A stretch of 64,000 bases of DNA from Opisthocomus hoazin (taxonomy: Eukaryota > Chordata > Aves > Opisthocomiformes > Opisthocomidae): contig NC_134428.1 in NCBI RefSeq assembly GCF_030867145.1, positions 23,043,537-23,107,536 on the forward strand. Reading direction: 5' to 3'. The notes beneath the pieces are model-generated. The model saw only the letters and a program-made list of their open reading frames with translations. It ran no database searches and was not told where the DNA came from. A program made the translations under genes and the position numbers. Within the stretch, counting starts at the first letter, position 1. Every line of letters starts with the position of its first letter. Shown piece by piece: positions 53,481 to 64,000 of the stretch.

Positions 53481-54420
53481 TGCCAAGGAACCTGAGCAGT
53501 TTTAGGATCACAACCATGACCTAATGAAAAGGGCCAATGTTTCTGTGCTGCTGACTACAGCCAAGGGCTGGAGCCGTAACTTCTCACATTCCTATTGCCC
53601 CGTTCCAGGTGGCCACAACCCTGAAAACACCATCCCAACTTAGCAATGCAGACTTATCCCACCACGGCAGCTTAGCAAGACTTAAATAAAAAATTCAGGC
53701 TGACAATGCAGTGCAGGGGCAGGAGGAAGAGATAAAGTTCAACCTGGTGAAAGCCACATAGTAAAAAATGCTAACAGAGCTGGTGGCAACAGCACAACAA
53801 GCTCCAGATGGTCCAGCAGCGAGAAGCAGAGACCGGTGCAATGCCAGACCAATATAAAAACGTCAAGTCATTGTAAGCAAACGGTGAAAGGCACAGAGTC
53901 ACCTAGTGCTGAATTAAATAACTGGTGGTAAACCCCTCCAAAGTTACCTTTGGAAGCAGACAAGAGGGGCAAATTGTATAGAAGTGACAGGGAAAACACA
54001 AGAATAACATTGGTATCGTAAGGGAAACGGGCAATAACAAAAGAGGCTCCGGATACGGATTATTTGATCAGCTGGTTTTTAGGATAACGAGTTGACCGAA
54101 TGTTTGAGTGAGCACTGAGCTTAGGTGATGGCTTTAAGATGCGGGAGATCAGATGGTTTGGAGACATCTGCACATCACAGAAACTGGCTGTCCAGCAGGT
54201 GAATTATACAAAGAGCCACAATTGAGTGCATACCGAGCAAAACCAGGTCGAGCATTTGCACTTCAGGTTTATGACCAAATCCAAGGGGAAAATTACTCTC
54301 TTCGTTCAACACCAGGCATCTTTGTTCATGCTTTAGCTGCCTCACTAGGAGTTCTCACAGGTTGCTCATTCGAATCCTTCTGCTGAGGATCTGACAGCAC
54401 GTGAAAAAACCCAAACTGAG
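53480..54420. other. Low-G+C segment of unknown nature with a short ORF
   Basis: This stretch is visibly richer in A+T than the sequence on both sides. It has no CR1 tail or tandem array and no LTR or terminal repeat that I could find. It carries a 77-codon plus-strand frame (54153-54386) with a natural-looking composition (PGRAFALQVYDQIQGENY, FVHALAASLGVLTGC). I do not recognise the protein. It could be an old transposon or retroelement relic, a processed pseudogene fragment, or chance. Confidence 0.3.
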
Positions 54421-56300
54421 AATTAGGAAGAGCTGCACACCAACATCAGCTCCACACGAGGACAGCGGATGGTCAGACACGGCCCTTCCGTCCGAGATGG
54501 AGACCCTGACCAGACTGCAAAGCGATGCAGAGGGGGAAGACCATGTTGGTGGTGATGTCTGTTAGAAACCACAGTACAGGGATGTAACCCAGGTCATCAA
54601 ATAGTCACCCCACGGGGACAAGGGTCTCGCAGCTTGGAGCTGCACAAGGGCAGGCAAAGGTTCGGGCACACCAGCCCTGCTCCTCAGCTGAGCTCAACGC
54701 TTGTCTGCGTGCCCAGAAGCATGCCTCCTCTTCCACCCCCCGGCCTGTCAGCTGGGTCTCACCTCTCCCTGCGGTCCTCAGCAGGGATACAGACACACTG
54801 CCACGGTGCAGACAACAGCTCTGCGATGGCCCTCACACAGGCAGACCAAAATGACGACCACACAGTCTCATCCGACCAATTCACCAGCAGCTTCCACGAT
54901 GGAGGAGCCTGTCGAGCCACAACCCTACTGCAAAATGTCTTTGCTCTCTCCTGGATGTGCCACGAGGCGTGACAAGCCCCGAAAGACAGAGATGGGTCAC
55001 CTGAGGGAGCTGGAAGAGCCGTTCCCACAAGAAAGGGAAGGTGAGAGGCAGCCAGCTAGATAATGCTGCGTGTTCCAGCTGCTGTGGGAACACATGACCC
55101 AAAATGGGAACCGAATGGCACAAAGCAACGCTGACTGACAGCGCTTTAGGTAAGGCTGGATGGTATCTGCGTGTGTTCAGCTGCTCCAACGGCCGCCTGA
55201 CTCACCAGCAGAGGCAGGCGTGCAGCAGCCCAGCAATCAGCCGCCTTCCTCGTACAGTCGAGGGGAGAGCTCAGACCGGCCCAGTGCAGAGGACAGTGTC
55301 CCCCACGGAGCCTCCCATCAGGCCTCACTTCACAAACAGCCCACTCAAAGTGACAGAAATGGAACCCCTCGGCTCAGCCCCACGCGAAGGAGGCAGCACC
55401 GTGTCCCTCCTGCTTGGCTCAGCCAAGGACCGCAAACACCACCATCCTCCCCGCGGGGATCTGCTCCGTGGGACCCGGGCTCCTTCGCACATTCCAGCAT
55501 CAGCGCCTGCGCCGGGAGCTATTCCTGACAGCAGGAACAAAGTGAGCGATTGCATCTCCTATATTTAGAGCAAACAGTCAATACTCCACGCCTCTAAATG
55601 GTTGCCAGTGTTCTCATTTGATACGTAAATAGCCTCGGTTTGCTTTTTGAAAGAAATTAGTTTAAAAAAGAAAATTGCCTTCCCAGTCATCCTCGGCCCG
55701 CAACTGCTGAGCAGGGGGCCAATTTCACATCAAAAATTAAAATCTGCCTTTTCTCTAAGCCAACACAGGAGGAAGAACTCCTGGCTGTGGCTGGCGTTAC
55801 CAGCACTGCGATCCTTCGTGTCGACAGAGGGCTTTAAACACAGCGGCCACCATTTGCTGAAGCAAACCCCGAGGCCGCGTGGTGCAGCAGGGCATCGCCC
55901 CGCGTCTCCCAGGCTCGGCCACGCGCCGCCTGCAGCCGCCTCCACCCGCGGGTCAGCCACACCAGAGCCCCGTCTCTTCCCCCTTCTCCCAGCTTCGCAG
56001 CCGTCCTGGCCCTGACACCGGATCTCCGTCGCTCTCCCTCCAGACTCCTCCAGTCCCCAGCCCAGGCTCTCAGGCAACGCTCCGGCTTGCTCTGCCTCCT
56101 CCGGATGTCAGCCATGCGTCCTCCCTCGGGCAGAAAGTCTGGTCCCGTGGACACATCCGTCCTGAAGGCGTTACAAAGACCACGTCCCCGTCACTCCGCC
56201 CCTCAACATATTGTCCCCACTGCATTAAAGTCAAAGTGAGGACACCAACGAATGCAAAACCACGGCGGAAAGCTGGGATCTAAAAGAGACAGCGAAATCC
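54421..56300. other. MED9 upstream region
   Basis: Mixed-composition sequence. An A/T-rich stretch at about 55560-55760 is followed by rising G+C towards the MED9 CpG island. No gene supported. Confidence 0.5.
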
Positions 56301-56630
56301 TGCCGTCGTTATGGATTTAACACAGAATAATGCGATTTTTCCCCTAAGATTTGGCTTGAAATGGAGGATTCATGCAGGCTTGGGACGCTGGGACACCGAT
56401 CTGCGCACCCTGAGGGGTCGGGAGCTGCCGCCAGGCCAGCGCGGGATGGTTCCTGGGAGCCCTTCTCCTCGCCCTGCCCTCGGGGTGCTGGACCCTGCGC
56501 TGCGGCCTTCCTCCCACCTCCCACCTCCCACCTCCCGCGCAGAGCTCGGTCCTGCATGGGGCGAGGTGCCGGCGGGGTGCATGGGGCTTGGGTGGGAGGG
56601 GGGACTGCTGTGGGGTTGCATGGCCATGGC

Positions 56631-57058
56631 CCCAGCTCAGGCCCAGGCCCAGGCTCAGCCCAAACTCAGGCCCAGACCCCAGCTCAAACTCAGGCCCAGG
56701 CTCAGAGAAAGGCCCAGCCCAGGCCCAAGCTCAGGTGAAGGCCCAGCCCAAACCCCGGTGCAGGCCCAGGCCCAGGCTCAGGGAAAGGCCCAGGCCAGGC
56801 CCCAGCGCAGGCCCAGACCCAAGCTCAAGCTCAGGGAAAGGCCCAGGCCCAAGCTCAGAGGAAGCCCCAGGCTCGGCGCAGCGCAGGCCCAGGCCCAAGC
56901 TCAGAGGAAGGCCCAGACCAGGCCCCGCCGCAGGCCCAGGCCCAAGCTCAGGGGAAGGCCCAAACCAGGCCCAGGCCCGGCGCAGGCCCAGGCCCAAGCT
57001 CAGGGGAAGGCCCAGACCAGGCCCAGGCCCAGCGGAAGGCCCGGCCCCGGCGCAGGCG
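56631..57058 (+). repeat. Hexamer-based minisatellite immediately upstream of MED9
   Basis: About 430 bp built from GCCCAG/GCCCAA hexamers with interspersed CTCAGGGGAAG or CTCAGAGGAAG blocks. Units such as GGCCCAGGCCCAAGCTCAGG recur about every 30-60 bp. Two forward frames and one reverse frame are open throughout. Confidence 0.92.
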
Positions 57059-57139
57059 GCCGGCGGGGCGGTGCAGCGCGACCGAGCTCCGCCCCGCTCC
57101 GTCACTGCGCGGCGCCGCGGCCGCCGGCCGGGGTCCGCC

Positions 57140-57294
57140 ATGGCGTCGGGGGGCGCGGCTGCTCGCCCCGCCGAGGAGCCGCCGCCGCCCGAGCCTCCCG
57201 CCGAGCAGAAGCCGCCGCTGCTGCCGCCGCCGCCGCCCCCCCCCGCGCAGGAGGAGTTTTCCTTCCTGCCGCTCGTCCACGACATCATCAAATG
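57140..57294 (+). CDS. MED9: MED9 coding exon 1
   Basis: 155 nt, residues 1-51 plus two bases of Cys52. Proline-rich leader, then [14 protein letters not shown]. Donor TG|GTAACG. Confidence 0.93.
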
Positions 57295-60200
57295 GTAACG
57301 GCGGCCCCGGACCCCCCCCCAGCCGGGCACCGCATGGCGGGAGCTGCCCTGCACCGGGCCCGGCTCGGGCACCTCGTCTCTGCCCCCTCTAATGATGCTG
57401 TCAGACCCCCAGCGTCCTCGGGGCCCTGGGTGGGCAGCGGGGCTGTGGGGTCCCCCCTCTAATGAAGCTGCCCCAGCATCCTCAGGGTGCCCTGGGCAGG
57501 GAGCAGGGCTGTGGGGTCCCCCCTTAATGGGGCTTTTTCACCCTCAGTATCCTCACGGTGCTGTGGACAGGCAGTGGGGCAATGGGATCCCCCTCTGGTG
57601 ATGTTATCCAGCCCCCAACATCTCCAGGGTGCTCTGGATGGGGACCAGGCAGTGGGGTCCCCTGTCAAATGATGCTCTCCCACCCCCGCATTCTCAAGCG
57701 TGCCCTGGATGGGGAGCAGGCAGTGGGGTCCCCCCCTAATGATGCTTTCCCACCCTCAGCATCCTCAGGGTGCCGTGGACAGGGAATGGGGCAATGGGAT
57801 CCCCCTCTGGTGATGTTCTCCAGCCCCCAACATCCTCAGGATGCCCTGGACGTGGGGCAGGGCAACGAGGTCACTCCTCTAGGGATGCTCTCCAAGCACC
57901 CAGCATCTCCTTTGCCCTTTTTCTCCCAGCTGGAGTTCCTGGGAAGAGCGTCAGAGGGAGCTGGCACAGCCCCAAGCATATCTCCGCTCTGAGTCACAGC
58001 AGAACCCAGGTGGTGTTTGGGTCACCCGGGCGATGCAGGCGCTCTGATGGCCCAGGTACACTGTCCCACCATTAACACGCAGGAGCAGGAATGTTGTATT
58101 TGCGCTGGGTTATTGTTCCAGGTAACTGCACTGTTTGGCTGATAAGAGCTTCAGAAAATACAGGCAGTGCTGGGGCGGGAATGCAGCCCATTTCTGGGGA
58201 GCTGTAAAAGGGAGGAAGGCTGCTGCAGTGATGTAGGTTAAATTGTTCTCTTCCCAGTTCAAGGTCAGTACTGTAGGGTTAAAAGGTACTTGTACAAGGG
58301 TCCTGAGAGCTGGGATGTTTCTGGCCCAGGATGACCCCTTCAGAGATGCTTGTCTGAGGTCCTGGTAGGGTCATGGCTCTGCTGTGAGCATCCATCCAGG
58401 CCAGCTCCATGCTCTCACCTGGGCACACTGCGGGGTGAGGCAGAGAGCACGGAAAGCCTGAATTCCCTTGTTACTGGTGGTGGGCCTGGCTGCCCTTTCC
58501 CTGTGTGCTTATTTAGGATCTGAGGCTGGTTTGTGTCCTGCTGATGTTTCACTTGTTTCAAGCACTTCTGAACGGTGAGAGAGGTTCGCCCTTACCGACT
58601 CTGCAGCCTGAGTGCCGTGGCAGGGCAGGACTGAATCGCCCCTGACAGAACGGGCGCGCGAACCCAAACCCTCTGGTTTCCCTCAGTCTCCCCATTGTGC
58701 TGGAAATGGGCAGCTGGCCCTGACCTCCATTCTGCCTCATCTGTCCAGACCGCAGCAGTGAGGCTAAGCCCACTGCCAGATGTGGACGTGTACATAAGCA
58801 AAGTTGCCATGGGCTGAGACCTCCCAGATTCCTTTATGTCACCGAGCAGGTCGCGGTGACCCACAGCTGACAGTCCCTGGGATATTTTGTGCCTGATCCC
58901 GCTGAGTCACCCACTCCCGCTACCCAGCTATCTCCCTCGGCTTCGCACACGGCGTTTCCTGAGCGGCTTGAGCAGACGCGGGTACGCCGAGCGGCGCTGC
59001 AGGCGGGTAGGACCACGGAGGCAAGCGGTGGGATGTGTCGCCTCACGTCCCTGGCAGATGGCAAACGTATCCTCCTTTAACACAGCCGCTGGTCGCAGAG
59101 CCCAGCCCTGCTGTTTTGACACTGACTCAGCCGTGAAGACACATCTCCAAGGTGACTCTGTGCTTGGGAGGGAGGATGTATCGCAGAAATTCGCTTACAT
59201 TCGAGGACGTGTGCTGTTTCCTGTTGTTTGGGTCCAGAGAAGGTTTTCCCCAGCAGGGCCTGCTGATATTTTCACCCTTGTACAGTCAGATGGCATCGCC
59301 GCTGAGGTCCCAGCGCGCGGCTCCACCAGCAGTGAGTTGTGCTGGTGTAGTGAACAACACTGGGCCTGAAGGGAGGTCCTGAGTGTGGTCTGTCAGCACA
59401 GGCTGCGGCTGGATGCTGCGTTGATTCCTGTGTTAACTGCAGGCAGCTGCAGGCTCTTCCCACACCCCTCGTCCCTGCGTGTCCGTGCCCTCAAAGAGGG
59501 AGTCGGTTCAGTGGCTTGATCCAGCAGGAAAACCACCCATCAGAAAAAACAAGCCTGAAATAATTATTCCTTTGGGTCAACCAGCCGGACGGGCAGCCGT
59601 CATGGGGAAGGGAACGAGACTTGAGGAGACCCGGGGTGGGGAGGACGTCCCTCCCAAAGCCAGCCTGCGGCTCTGGCGGATCAAAGGCAGGGCCAGCCCA
59701 TCCTTCCCCAGACATGCTGTGGAGCTGCGTGTGTGTGCCTGTGTTTTTCCACCACCGACCTGACCGTGGATGCCTGCATAATGGGGATACATTACAGTAC
59801 CAGCTGCAGTTTTATTTAGAAGAGAGTAATGAATATTTTGTTCCAACAGGCTTTTGAGGCTGAACGGCGACCATCTGGTTAAAAGTTTTGCTCTCAGCCG
59901 TGTCACGATTCCCCAAAGTGGCAATCAAGCACCTCTCTGCCGTGGTCGTGCCAAGCAGATTTATTTTTAGGTTTGGCTACTGAGCAGGCTCCCAGTTTTC
60001 AAAGGCCATTAGAATCCCACTCTCGTTACTAACAGGCGCCCTGGAAGCGGGGACTCGCTTTCGCCTGGAATCGCTAAAACTTCTCGCTGGTGCTAACAAA
60101 GCTGAGGCAGACACTAATGAGGGTTTGAGGGCAGACGCTGCCTCAGACAACACTGAAAAGCACAGAGCTGGCTGCAGAACCAATTGTGCTGCTCTTAAAA

Positions 60201-61028
60201 AAAAACACCAAGCTGTTGCTACTCTTTTATTAGGTATACATCCCCAGAGAGTCGTTTTAAAGCTCCAAAGTACTGTTTTCTCTGCCATTGGATACTCTCT
60301 GATACTTTGGGGAACAGTTTCTATTTTCCGCTGTCGAGCTGCTTGACTGCATTGATTTTTTTGTGTTAACGGCAGCAACAGGTCACGGGTGAGAGTGAGA
60401 TCTTTTTTTCCAGGTGCCTACACACAACGTACGTATGTAATCTTAACCTTCCCCGAAGAGAGATACGGGAGTTCAAACAGAGGAAGAATTTAGCCTGCTC
60501 CACGGTAGCACTGTAAAGCTGCGGACCGGCCCCTAACCCGATGGATGGGTCCTGAGGTGACTGGATTGTCTGCTGGAAATTAGCAGGAAACCAGTTTGCC
60601 CCGGAGGCTACCCGGTCCGTATCTCTATCTGTGTCTGTTTTATTGGGACGGGTGAATTAGGTGCGTGTAGATAGATGCCAAAAGCAAAAGTTTCCCAGTG
60701 AGTTCCAGTTTAAGCCCTGGTTGTACTGGAAATGACAGTTACCCCTGGGGGCTGAAGGGGCGTTTCCGATAGGAGAGTTCAACACCATCTCGGTTTTTCT
60801 CTCCTCTGCAGCATGGACAAGGACAGCCAGGATGTTCACCAGGTGCTGAATGAGCTCAAGAACAAATTCCAGGAGATGAGGAAGCTGATCAGCTCCATGC
60901 CCGGCATCGGTGTGAGCCCAGAGCAGCAGCAGCAGCAGCTGCAGAACCTACGGGAGCAGGTCCGGACCAAAAATGAACTGCTGCAGAAATACAAGAGCCT
61001 TTGCATGTTCGAAATCCCCAAGGAGTAG
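57140..61028 (+). CDS. MED9: MED9, Mediator complex subunit 9 (complete, 2 coding exons)
   Basis: MED9 is a small subunit of the middle module of Mediator, which relays activator signals to RNA polymerase II. Exons 57140-57294 and 60812-61028 join to 372 nt, 123 residues plus TAG; human has 146. Residues about 13-37 form a Pro/Glu-rich low-complexity leader. [20 protein letters not shown] begins the conserved Med9 domain. From residue about 60 to the end is a helical, coiled-coil part with a five-Gln run ([16 protein letters not shown]) and the terminus [11 protein letters not shown], identical to human as I recall it. The start is set by MASGG, like human MASAG, and a good Kozak context (GCCATGG). 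The frame is also open upstream to 56588 through the minisatellite, so the start is inferred from homology. The intron is GT-AG. Confidence 0.95.
57295..60811 (+). other. MED9: MED9 intron 1
   Basis: A 3.5-kb GT-AG intron. Its first 600 bp contain a 70-bp minisatellite (57388-57940). The rest is unique-looking, falling in G+C towards the 3' end, with no CR1. Confidence 0.85.
57388..57940 (+). repeat. 70-bp minisatellite in MED9 intron 1, eight units, higher-order pattern
   Basis: The anchor AATGATGCT (and variants GGTGATGTT, AATGAAGCT) occurs at 57391, 57461, 57526, 57597, 57668, 57738, 57809 and 57881, that is steps of 70, 65, 71, 71, 70, 71 and 72 bp. Units 3 and 6 share CAATGGGATCCCCCTCTGG, and units 4 and 7 share CCAGCCCCCAACAT, at a distance of 212 bp. 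Confidence 0.92.
60812..61028 (+). CDS. MED9: MED9 coding exon 2 and stop
   Basis: 217 nt, residues 52-123: (C)[19 protein letters not shown] to [11 protein letters not shown] at 61026-61028. The acceptor follows TTTTTCTCTCCTCTGCAG. Confidence 0.96.
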
Positions 61029-61625
61029 GAAAGGCGCAGCTCTGCTCTCCGGGTCCCAGGTACCTCCTCTGCTGGCTGAACAGGAGAGCAAAAGGTGGCG
61101 GAAGTTTTCCTTTGCTTTCTTTTGTGCTTTTTTGGTGACATTGCGCTGAATTTGTGTCTGTGTGAATCACAGGCGTGTGACACAGAGCCAGAACACTGTG
61201 TGCTTCACGTATGAGGACCGCAGCGGTGCCTTCGCTTTGATCTGCTGTAGGACTGTGCGTTTATGTATGCATCTGGTTTCTCTCAGGGTGGGGGGAGCGT
61301 TTTTTTTTTTTCTTTACATCCAGGCAAGTAGGAGACATTATGTTTTCTCCTCACTAAGGGTCAAAATACCTGCTGGTTAACTTCAGCAAGAAAAAGGGGG
61401 CATTTTTTGCAATTTTTTCACTTCTGAACTGTCACAAGTGGCCAGAGATCAAAAAGGGAGCAGGAGAGGGAAGCGTGAGCTGTTTGGCCCCGCTCCTGGA
61501 AAGGGTCTCTGGGGCCTTTTCCAGCCTGTGTGTGTTGAAAGAGAAATGATTGCTTTCAATTACTTATGTATTTCTCTTTCTTTCTCTCTTTTTAAACAAG
61601 TGATGGTTGTGTCTGAGATGAGTCA

Positions 61626-61631
61626 AGTAAA
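61626..61631 (+). terminator. MED9: Candidate MED9 polyadenylation signal AGTAAA
   Basis: A variant signal about 600 nt after the stop, with a U/GU-rich downstream element (CTCTTGTGTGTTCACTG) about 27 nt further on, the usual geometry of a cleavage site. Confidence 0.4.
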
Positions 61632-62559
61632 GATTTAGAAATTCCAAACCGCTCCTCTTGTGTGTTCACTGAGTGGATGTGGCTGAGCAGGGGGAGGACT
61701 TTGGCAGCACAGAGGTCATACGTAGCCTGGCCCTTGTGCCTTTACATCACTTTTTTGGGAGCGGGGTGACTCGGGAGAGCAAAGCAAGGACCGCCAGAGG
61801 AGTGGATTTCAGTAGGCTTTGGGTGCATGAATCTCCTTGGGTGAGTGCAGCTTGTAGGCAGTAGTTAGGTGTCTTGCTCTTAAAACAGAGGAAGGGAAAG
61901 GAGAATCCAAACCAAGGGCGTAAATGCCAAGAGCTTTCAGTTATTCCGTGCGACAGAAGTCAGGCTTGACAGGATGGGTCAGTTCCACATCCAAAGCGCT
62001 CCGGGGGCTTCCCACCAACACAAGCGTTTGGGCGGCGCGAGCATTTGCCAGCGGCTGATGGAAAGCTCTGGGATGTCGCGTTGGATCCCAGGCTCCCTGC
62101 CCTCTGTCCTGCTGTTTGCCGTTACGGTGGCTGACGGCAGCCTGGTCAGCAGCACCGCATCTCGCCGGCTGACACAGACGCGGCAGGACCTCAGATCTCA
62201 TGGTTCTCTGTGCTGAAAGATGGTGCAGGTCGGTAGTGGAAGAGGTGAAGAACCAGCTGGCGAAATACGGTATCTGTGGAGAAGCAGCATCCAGAGGCAG
62301 GGAGCACTTGTGCCTTCAAAAGAAGAGGAGTGAGGTCTGTTTGCCAGTAATTCTGCTCACTGGGAGCTGGGACGGTTGTGACTCACCTGTAGCCCAGAGA
62401 TTATTCTGTCCCCGCTGGAATTCTTTACTAGTACTTTCTTTGGGAAGGTGCCAGTGTGTCAACTCTGAGTAAAGCAGAACACCAAGATAAACAAAGCACA
62501 ATGTACGCTCTTTTTATTACAGAAATTACCTTTCTGCCAGCCATTGCCTGTCCCAGCTC

Positions 62560-62565
62560 AATAAA
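62560..62565 (+). terminator. MED9: Candidate distal MED9 polyadenylation signal AATAAA
   Basis: Canonical hexamer in CTCAATAAATTCTTGTGTC, with TTCTTGTGTCTC immediately after as a GU-rich element. Confidence 0.35.
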
Positions 62566-63469
62566 TTCTTGTGTCTCATGCCTGGACGGTGGTTTCCCTT
62601 TTTCTGCCAGTCGCTGTTCCTGTGAAAGCCGGAGCTGGAAGAAACAACGTGTTTCCAAAGAAATGCCTGGCACAGCACGCAGGGACAAGTTAACTCCGTC
62701 AACCTGAATCCAAGTTTCAAACGAAACTGAAGCGGTTTGGTTTGCAGTCTCACTCGCCCACCTTAGTTTTGTGGCTTTGATAGATTTTTTTTTTTTTTTG
62801 CTATGAATATGTATTAAACGTAGATTTGTTCTGCCGCTCGGGGAGGGGAACGGGGACCGAAAATGAACTGAAACAGAAGCTGGAGCCAGGGAGAGCTGTT
62901 CTTTGAAGAGCTTTCCCCTTTCACTTCCAGCTGCGGTTATGGCGACTTGTTTTTAGCAAGGGATTAAAACCCATCAGATGCAGAGGTGACCTTTTGAGCA
63001 AAGTACTTCCTTTACTCATATTGCAAAATAAAAACAATATCCCGGACGGGGCGCAACTGAATCACTCTCTGTTGACATCATTAAAGCGTGCTTAGTTAAC
63101 CGAGGAAAAAAGCACGAAACGCAATCAGCTCTTTATAACGCAGTGATGTCAGTTTGCTGGGTTTCTGCCCTGAATGACCTGCCAATGCCCGGCGTGGGGC
63201 TGGCAGGATCCTCACTCGGCCTTCGCGAAGTGAGGAAAGAGTCCTGGCTCGGTGACCCGAGGTTTGAGTAACTCTGTGCGTGGCCCCTCGTTACCCCGTT
63301 GCTTGCAGAGACGGCAACCTTTGCGCTGGGAGTCGGAGAAAGTGGGGTAATAAAGGGACTGAGTTGAGAGGCCGTTCTCGGCACCTCGGAGCTGGGCGCA
63401 GGGCTCGGTTTAGCAGGATTGGGTTTTGCTTACGGGGCCGGGCAAAGAAGCAAAGGCAAACCCACAGGT

Positions 63470-64000
63470 GTCGTTTTAAAAAGATTTTATTACTTTGTAG
63501 AAAAAATAAAACATCAAGTTTCACCCACGGTAGAAACACTTGAAGATTTTTTTTTTTTTTTTTGTTCATGTCAATGACAACCAGTACCTACATAAAGTGC
63601 CCATGATTTTCTTCTTTAAAAAACCCTTCCCGCTCCCCCCGCCCTCCCCACATCTTGCAGATCAGACAAGACGAATGTAAACAAGAGTCAGGTTTTTTGG
63701 TCCATCGGGGCTGTAGCTCCGCAATGCCTTTGCAACAGCTTAGGAGTGTCTTCTGCACGTGTTTTGCAGACACAGACGAACACACGACACAGAGCCAGAG
63801 TCCGTGCACAGCTTCTCAAGTTAAAAAAAAAACCAACAAAAAAACCCCAAGCTCAGAGCCCCAAGCAGGCCTCTGCCCTCCCTGCCGAAGGCAGTGCCCG
63901 AGGCTGGGTGGTTTGGGAGGGAAAGAAACGCCAAGGTCGGTGCCGTCCGCATTCATCCTCCCACCTGGCCTCTCCCGGAGGAGGCTGGTCCCCACGACAC
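63470..64000 (-). other. RASD1: Probable 3' UTR of RASD1 (coding part outside the window)
   Basis: The minus strand has AATAAA at 63491-63486 after an A/T-rich, low-CpG stretch with an A-run (63547-63563), typical of a distal 3' UTR. Conserved gene order predicts RASD1 (dexamethasone-induced Ras-like GTPase) here in this orientation, converging on MED9. No RASD1 coding sequence, such as the CVIS CAAX end, is present, so the identity rests on synteny. Confidence 0.5.
63486..63491 (-). terminator. Minus-strand polyadenylation signal AATAAA (presumed RASD1)
   Basis: The plus strand reads TTTATT within GATTTTATTACTTTG. It would end the gene entering from the right edge. Confidence 0.5.

Larger units (their letters stand above)
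56400..57340 (+). promoter_or_regulatory. MED9: G+C-rich island, MED9 promoter and exon 1
   Basis: Very high G+C. CpG density becomes high only after about 57040, because the preceding 430 bp are a CCCAGG-rich minisatellite with few CpGs. No TATA box. The transcription start is probably within about 100 bp of the ATG at 57140. Confidence 0.6.
61029..62590 (+). other. MED9: MED9 3' UTR (extent uncertain)
   Basis: Sequence after the stop. Two candidate ends are AGTAAA at 61626-61631 followed by a GT-rich CTCTTGTGTGTTC element, and AATAAA at 62560-62565. A further AATAAA lies at 63027-63032. The sequence alone does not decide between them. Confidence 0.4.

Noticed and set aside
54364-54375. TTCGAATCC resembling a tRNA T-loop
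   Set aside because: No acceptor or anticodon stem can be folded around it, so it is a chance match.
56311-57462. 383-codon plus-strand ORF across the MED9 promoter
   Set aside because: Its length comes from the stop-free minisatellite. It is out of frame with MED9, reads through the exon 1 donor into intron, and has no resemblance to a known protein.
57388-57940. CRISPR-like regular spacing
   Set aside because: The whole unit repeats, so there are no unique spacers between short identical repeats, and the context is a vertebrate intron. It is a minisatellite.

Overview
This is vertebrate nuclear DNA, almost certainly from a bird. The genes have spliced exons with GT/GC-AG junctions and CpG-island promoters. 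The interspersed repeats are nearly all 5'-truncated CR1 LINE copies ending in the (ATTCTRTG)n tail typical of avian genomes. Gene order and orientation, FLCN(-) COPS3(-) NT5M(+) MED9(+) RASD1(-), match the human 17p11.2 (Smith-Magenis) interval as I know it. The species cannot be named from the window.

Layout from left to right. Bases 1-2,730 hold the first two coding exons of FLCN (minus strand; the gene continues off the left edge) and its CpG island. From 2,731 to about 6,200 is A/T-rich DNA with no gene I can recognise. From 6,225 to 18,200 is the complete COPS3 gene on the minus strand: 12 coding exons, 423 codons and a CpG-island promoter. Three CR1 copies in a row fill most of the spacer to NT5M (20.1-26.1 kb, plus strand), which has five coding exons and 232 codons. 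From 26.1 to about 56.3 kb is a G+C-rich gene desert. It carries nine CR1 copies, all on the minus strand, three minisatellites and microsatellites, and several A/T-rich pockets that may be conserved noncoding elements. MED9 (plus strand, two coding exons, 123 codons) starts at 57,140 just after a minisatellite and has a second, higher-order minisatellite in its intron. At the right edge a minus-strand polyadenylation signal and UTR-like sequence fit the 3' end of RASD1, whose coding part lies outside.

The genes do not form one pathway. FLCN is a Rag GTPase regulator at the lysosome, COPS3 a COP9 signalosome subunit, NT5M a mitochondrial nucleotidase and MED9 a Mediator subunit. What links them is conserved microsynteny. 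COPS3 and NT5M are head to head, and MED9 and the presumed RASD1 converge tail to tail.

I found no undescribed biological system. The observations most worth checking are a GC-AG intron in FLCN, a two-codon upstream ORF in the FLCN leader, a perfect 21-bp inverted repeat upstream of COPS3, the minisatellite that keeps the frame open upstream of MED9, the three-unit higher-order repeat in MED9 intron 1, and an unexplained low-G+C segment with a short ORF at 53.5-54.4 kb. Exon boundaries were set by reading splice sites and reading frame by hand and comparing with human proteins recalled from memory. No alignment was run.
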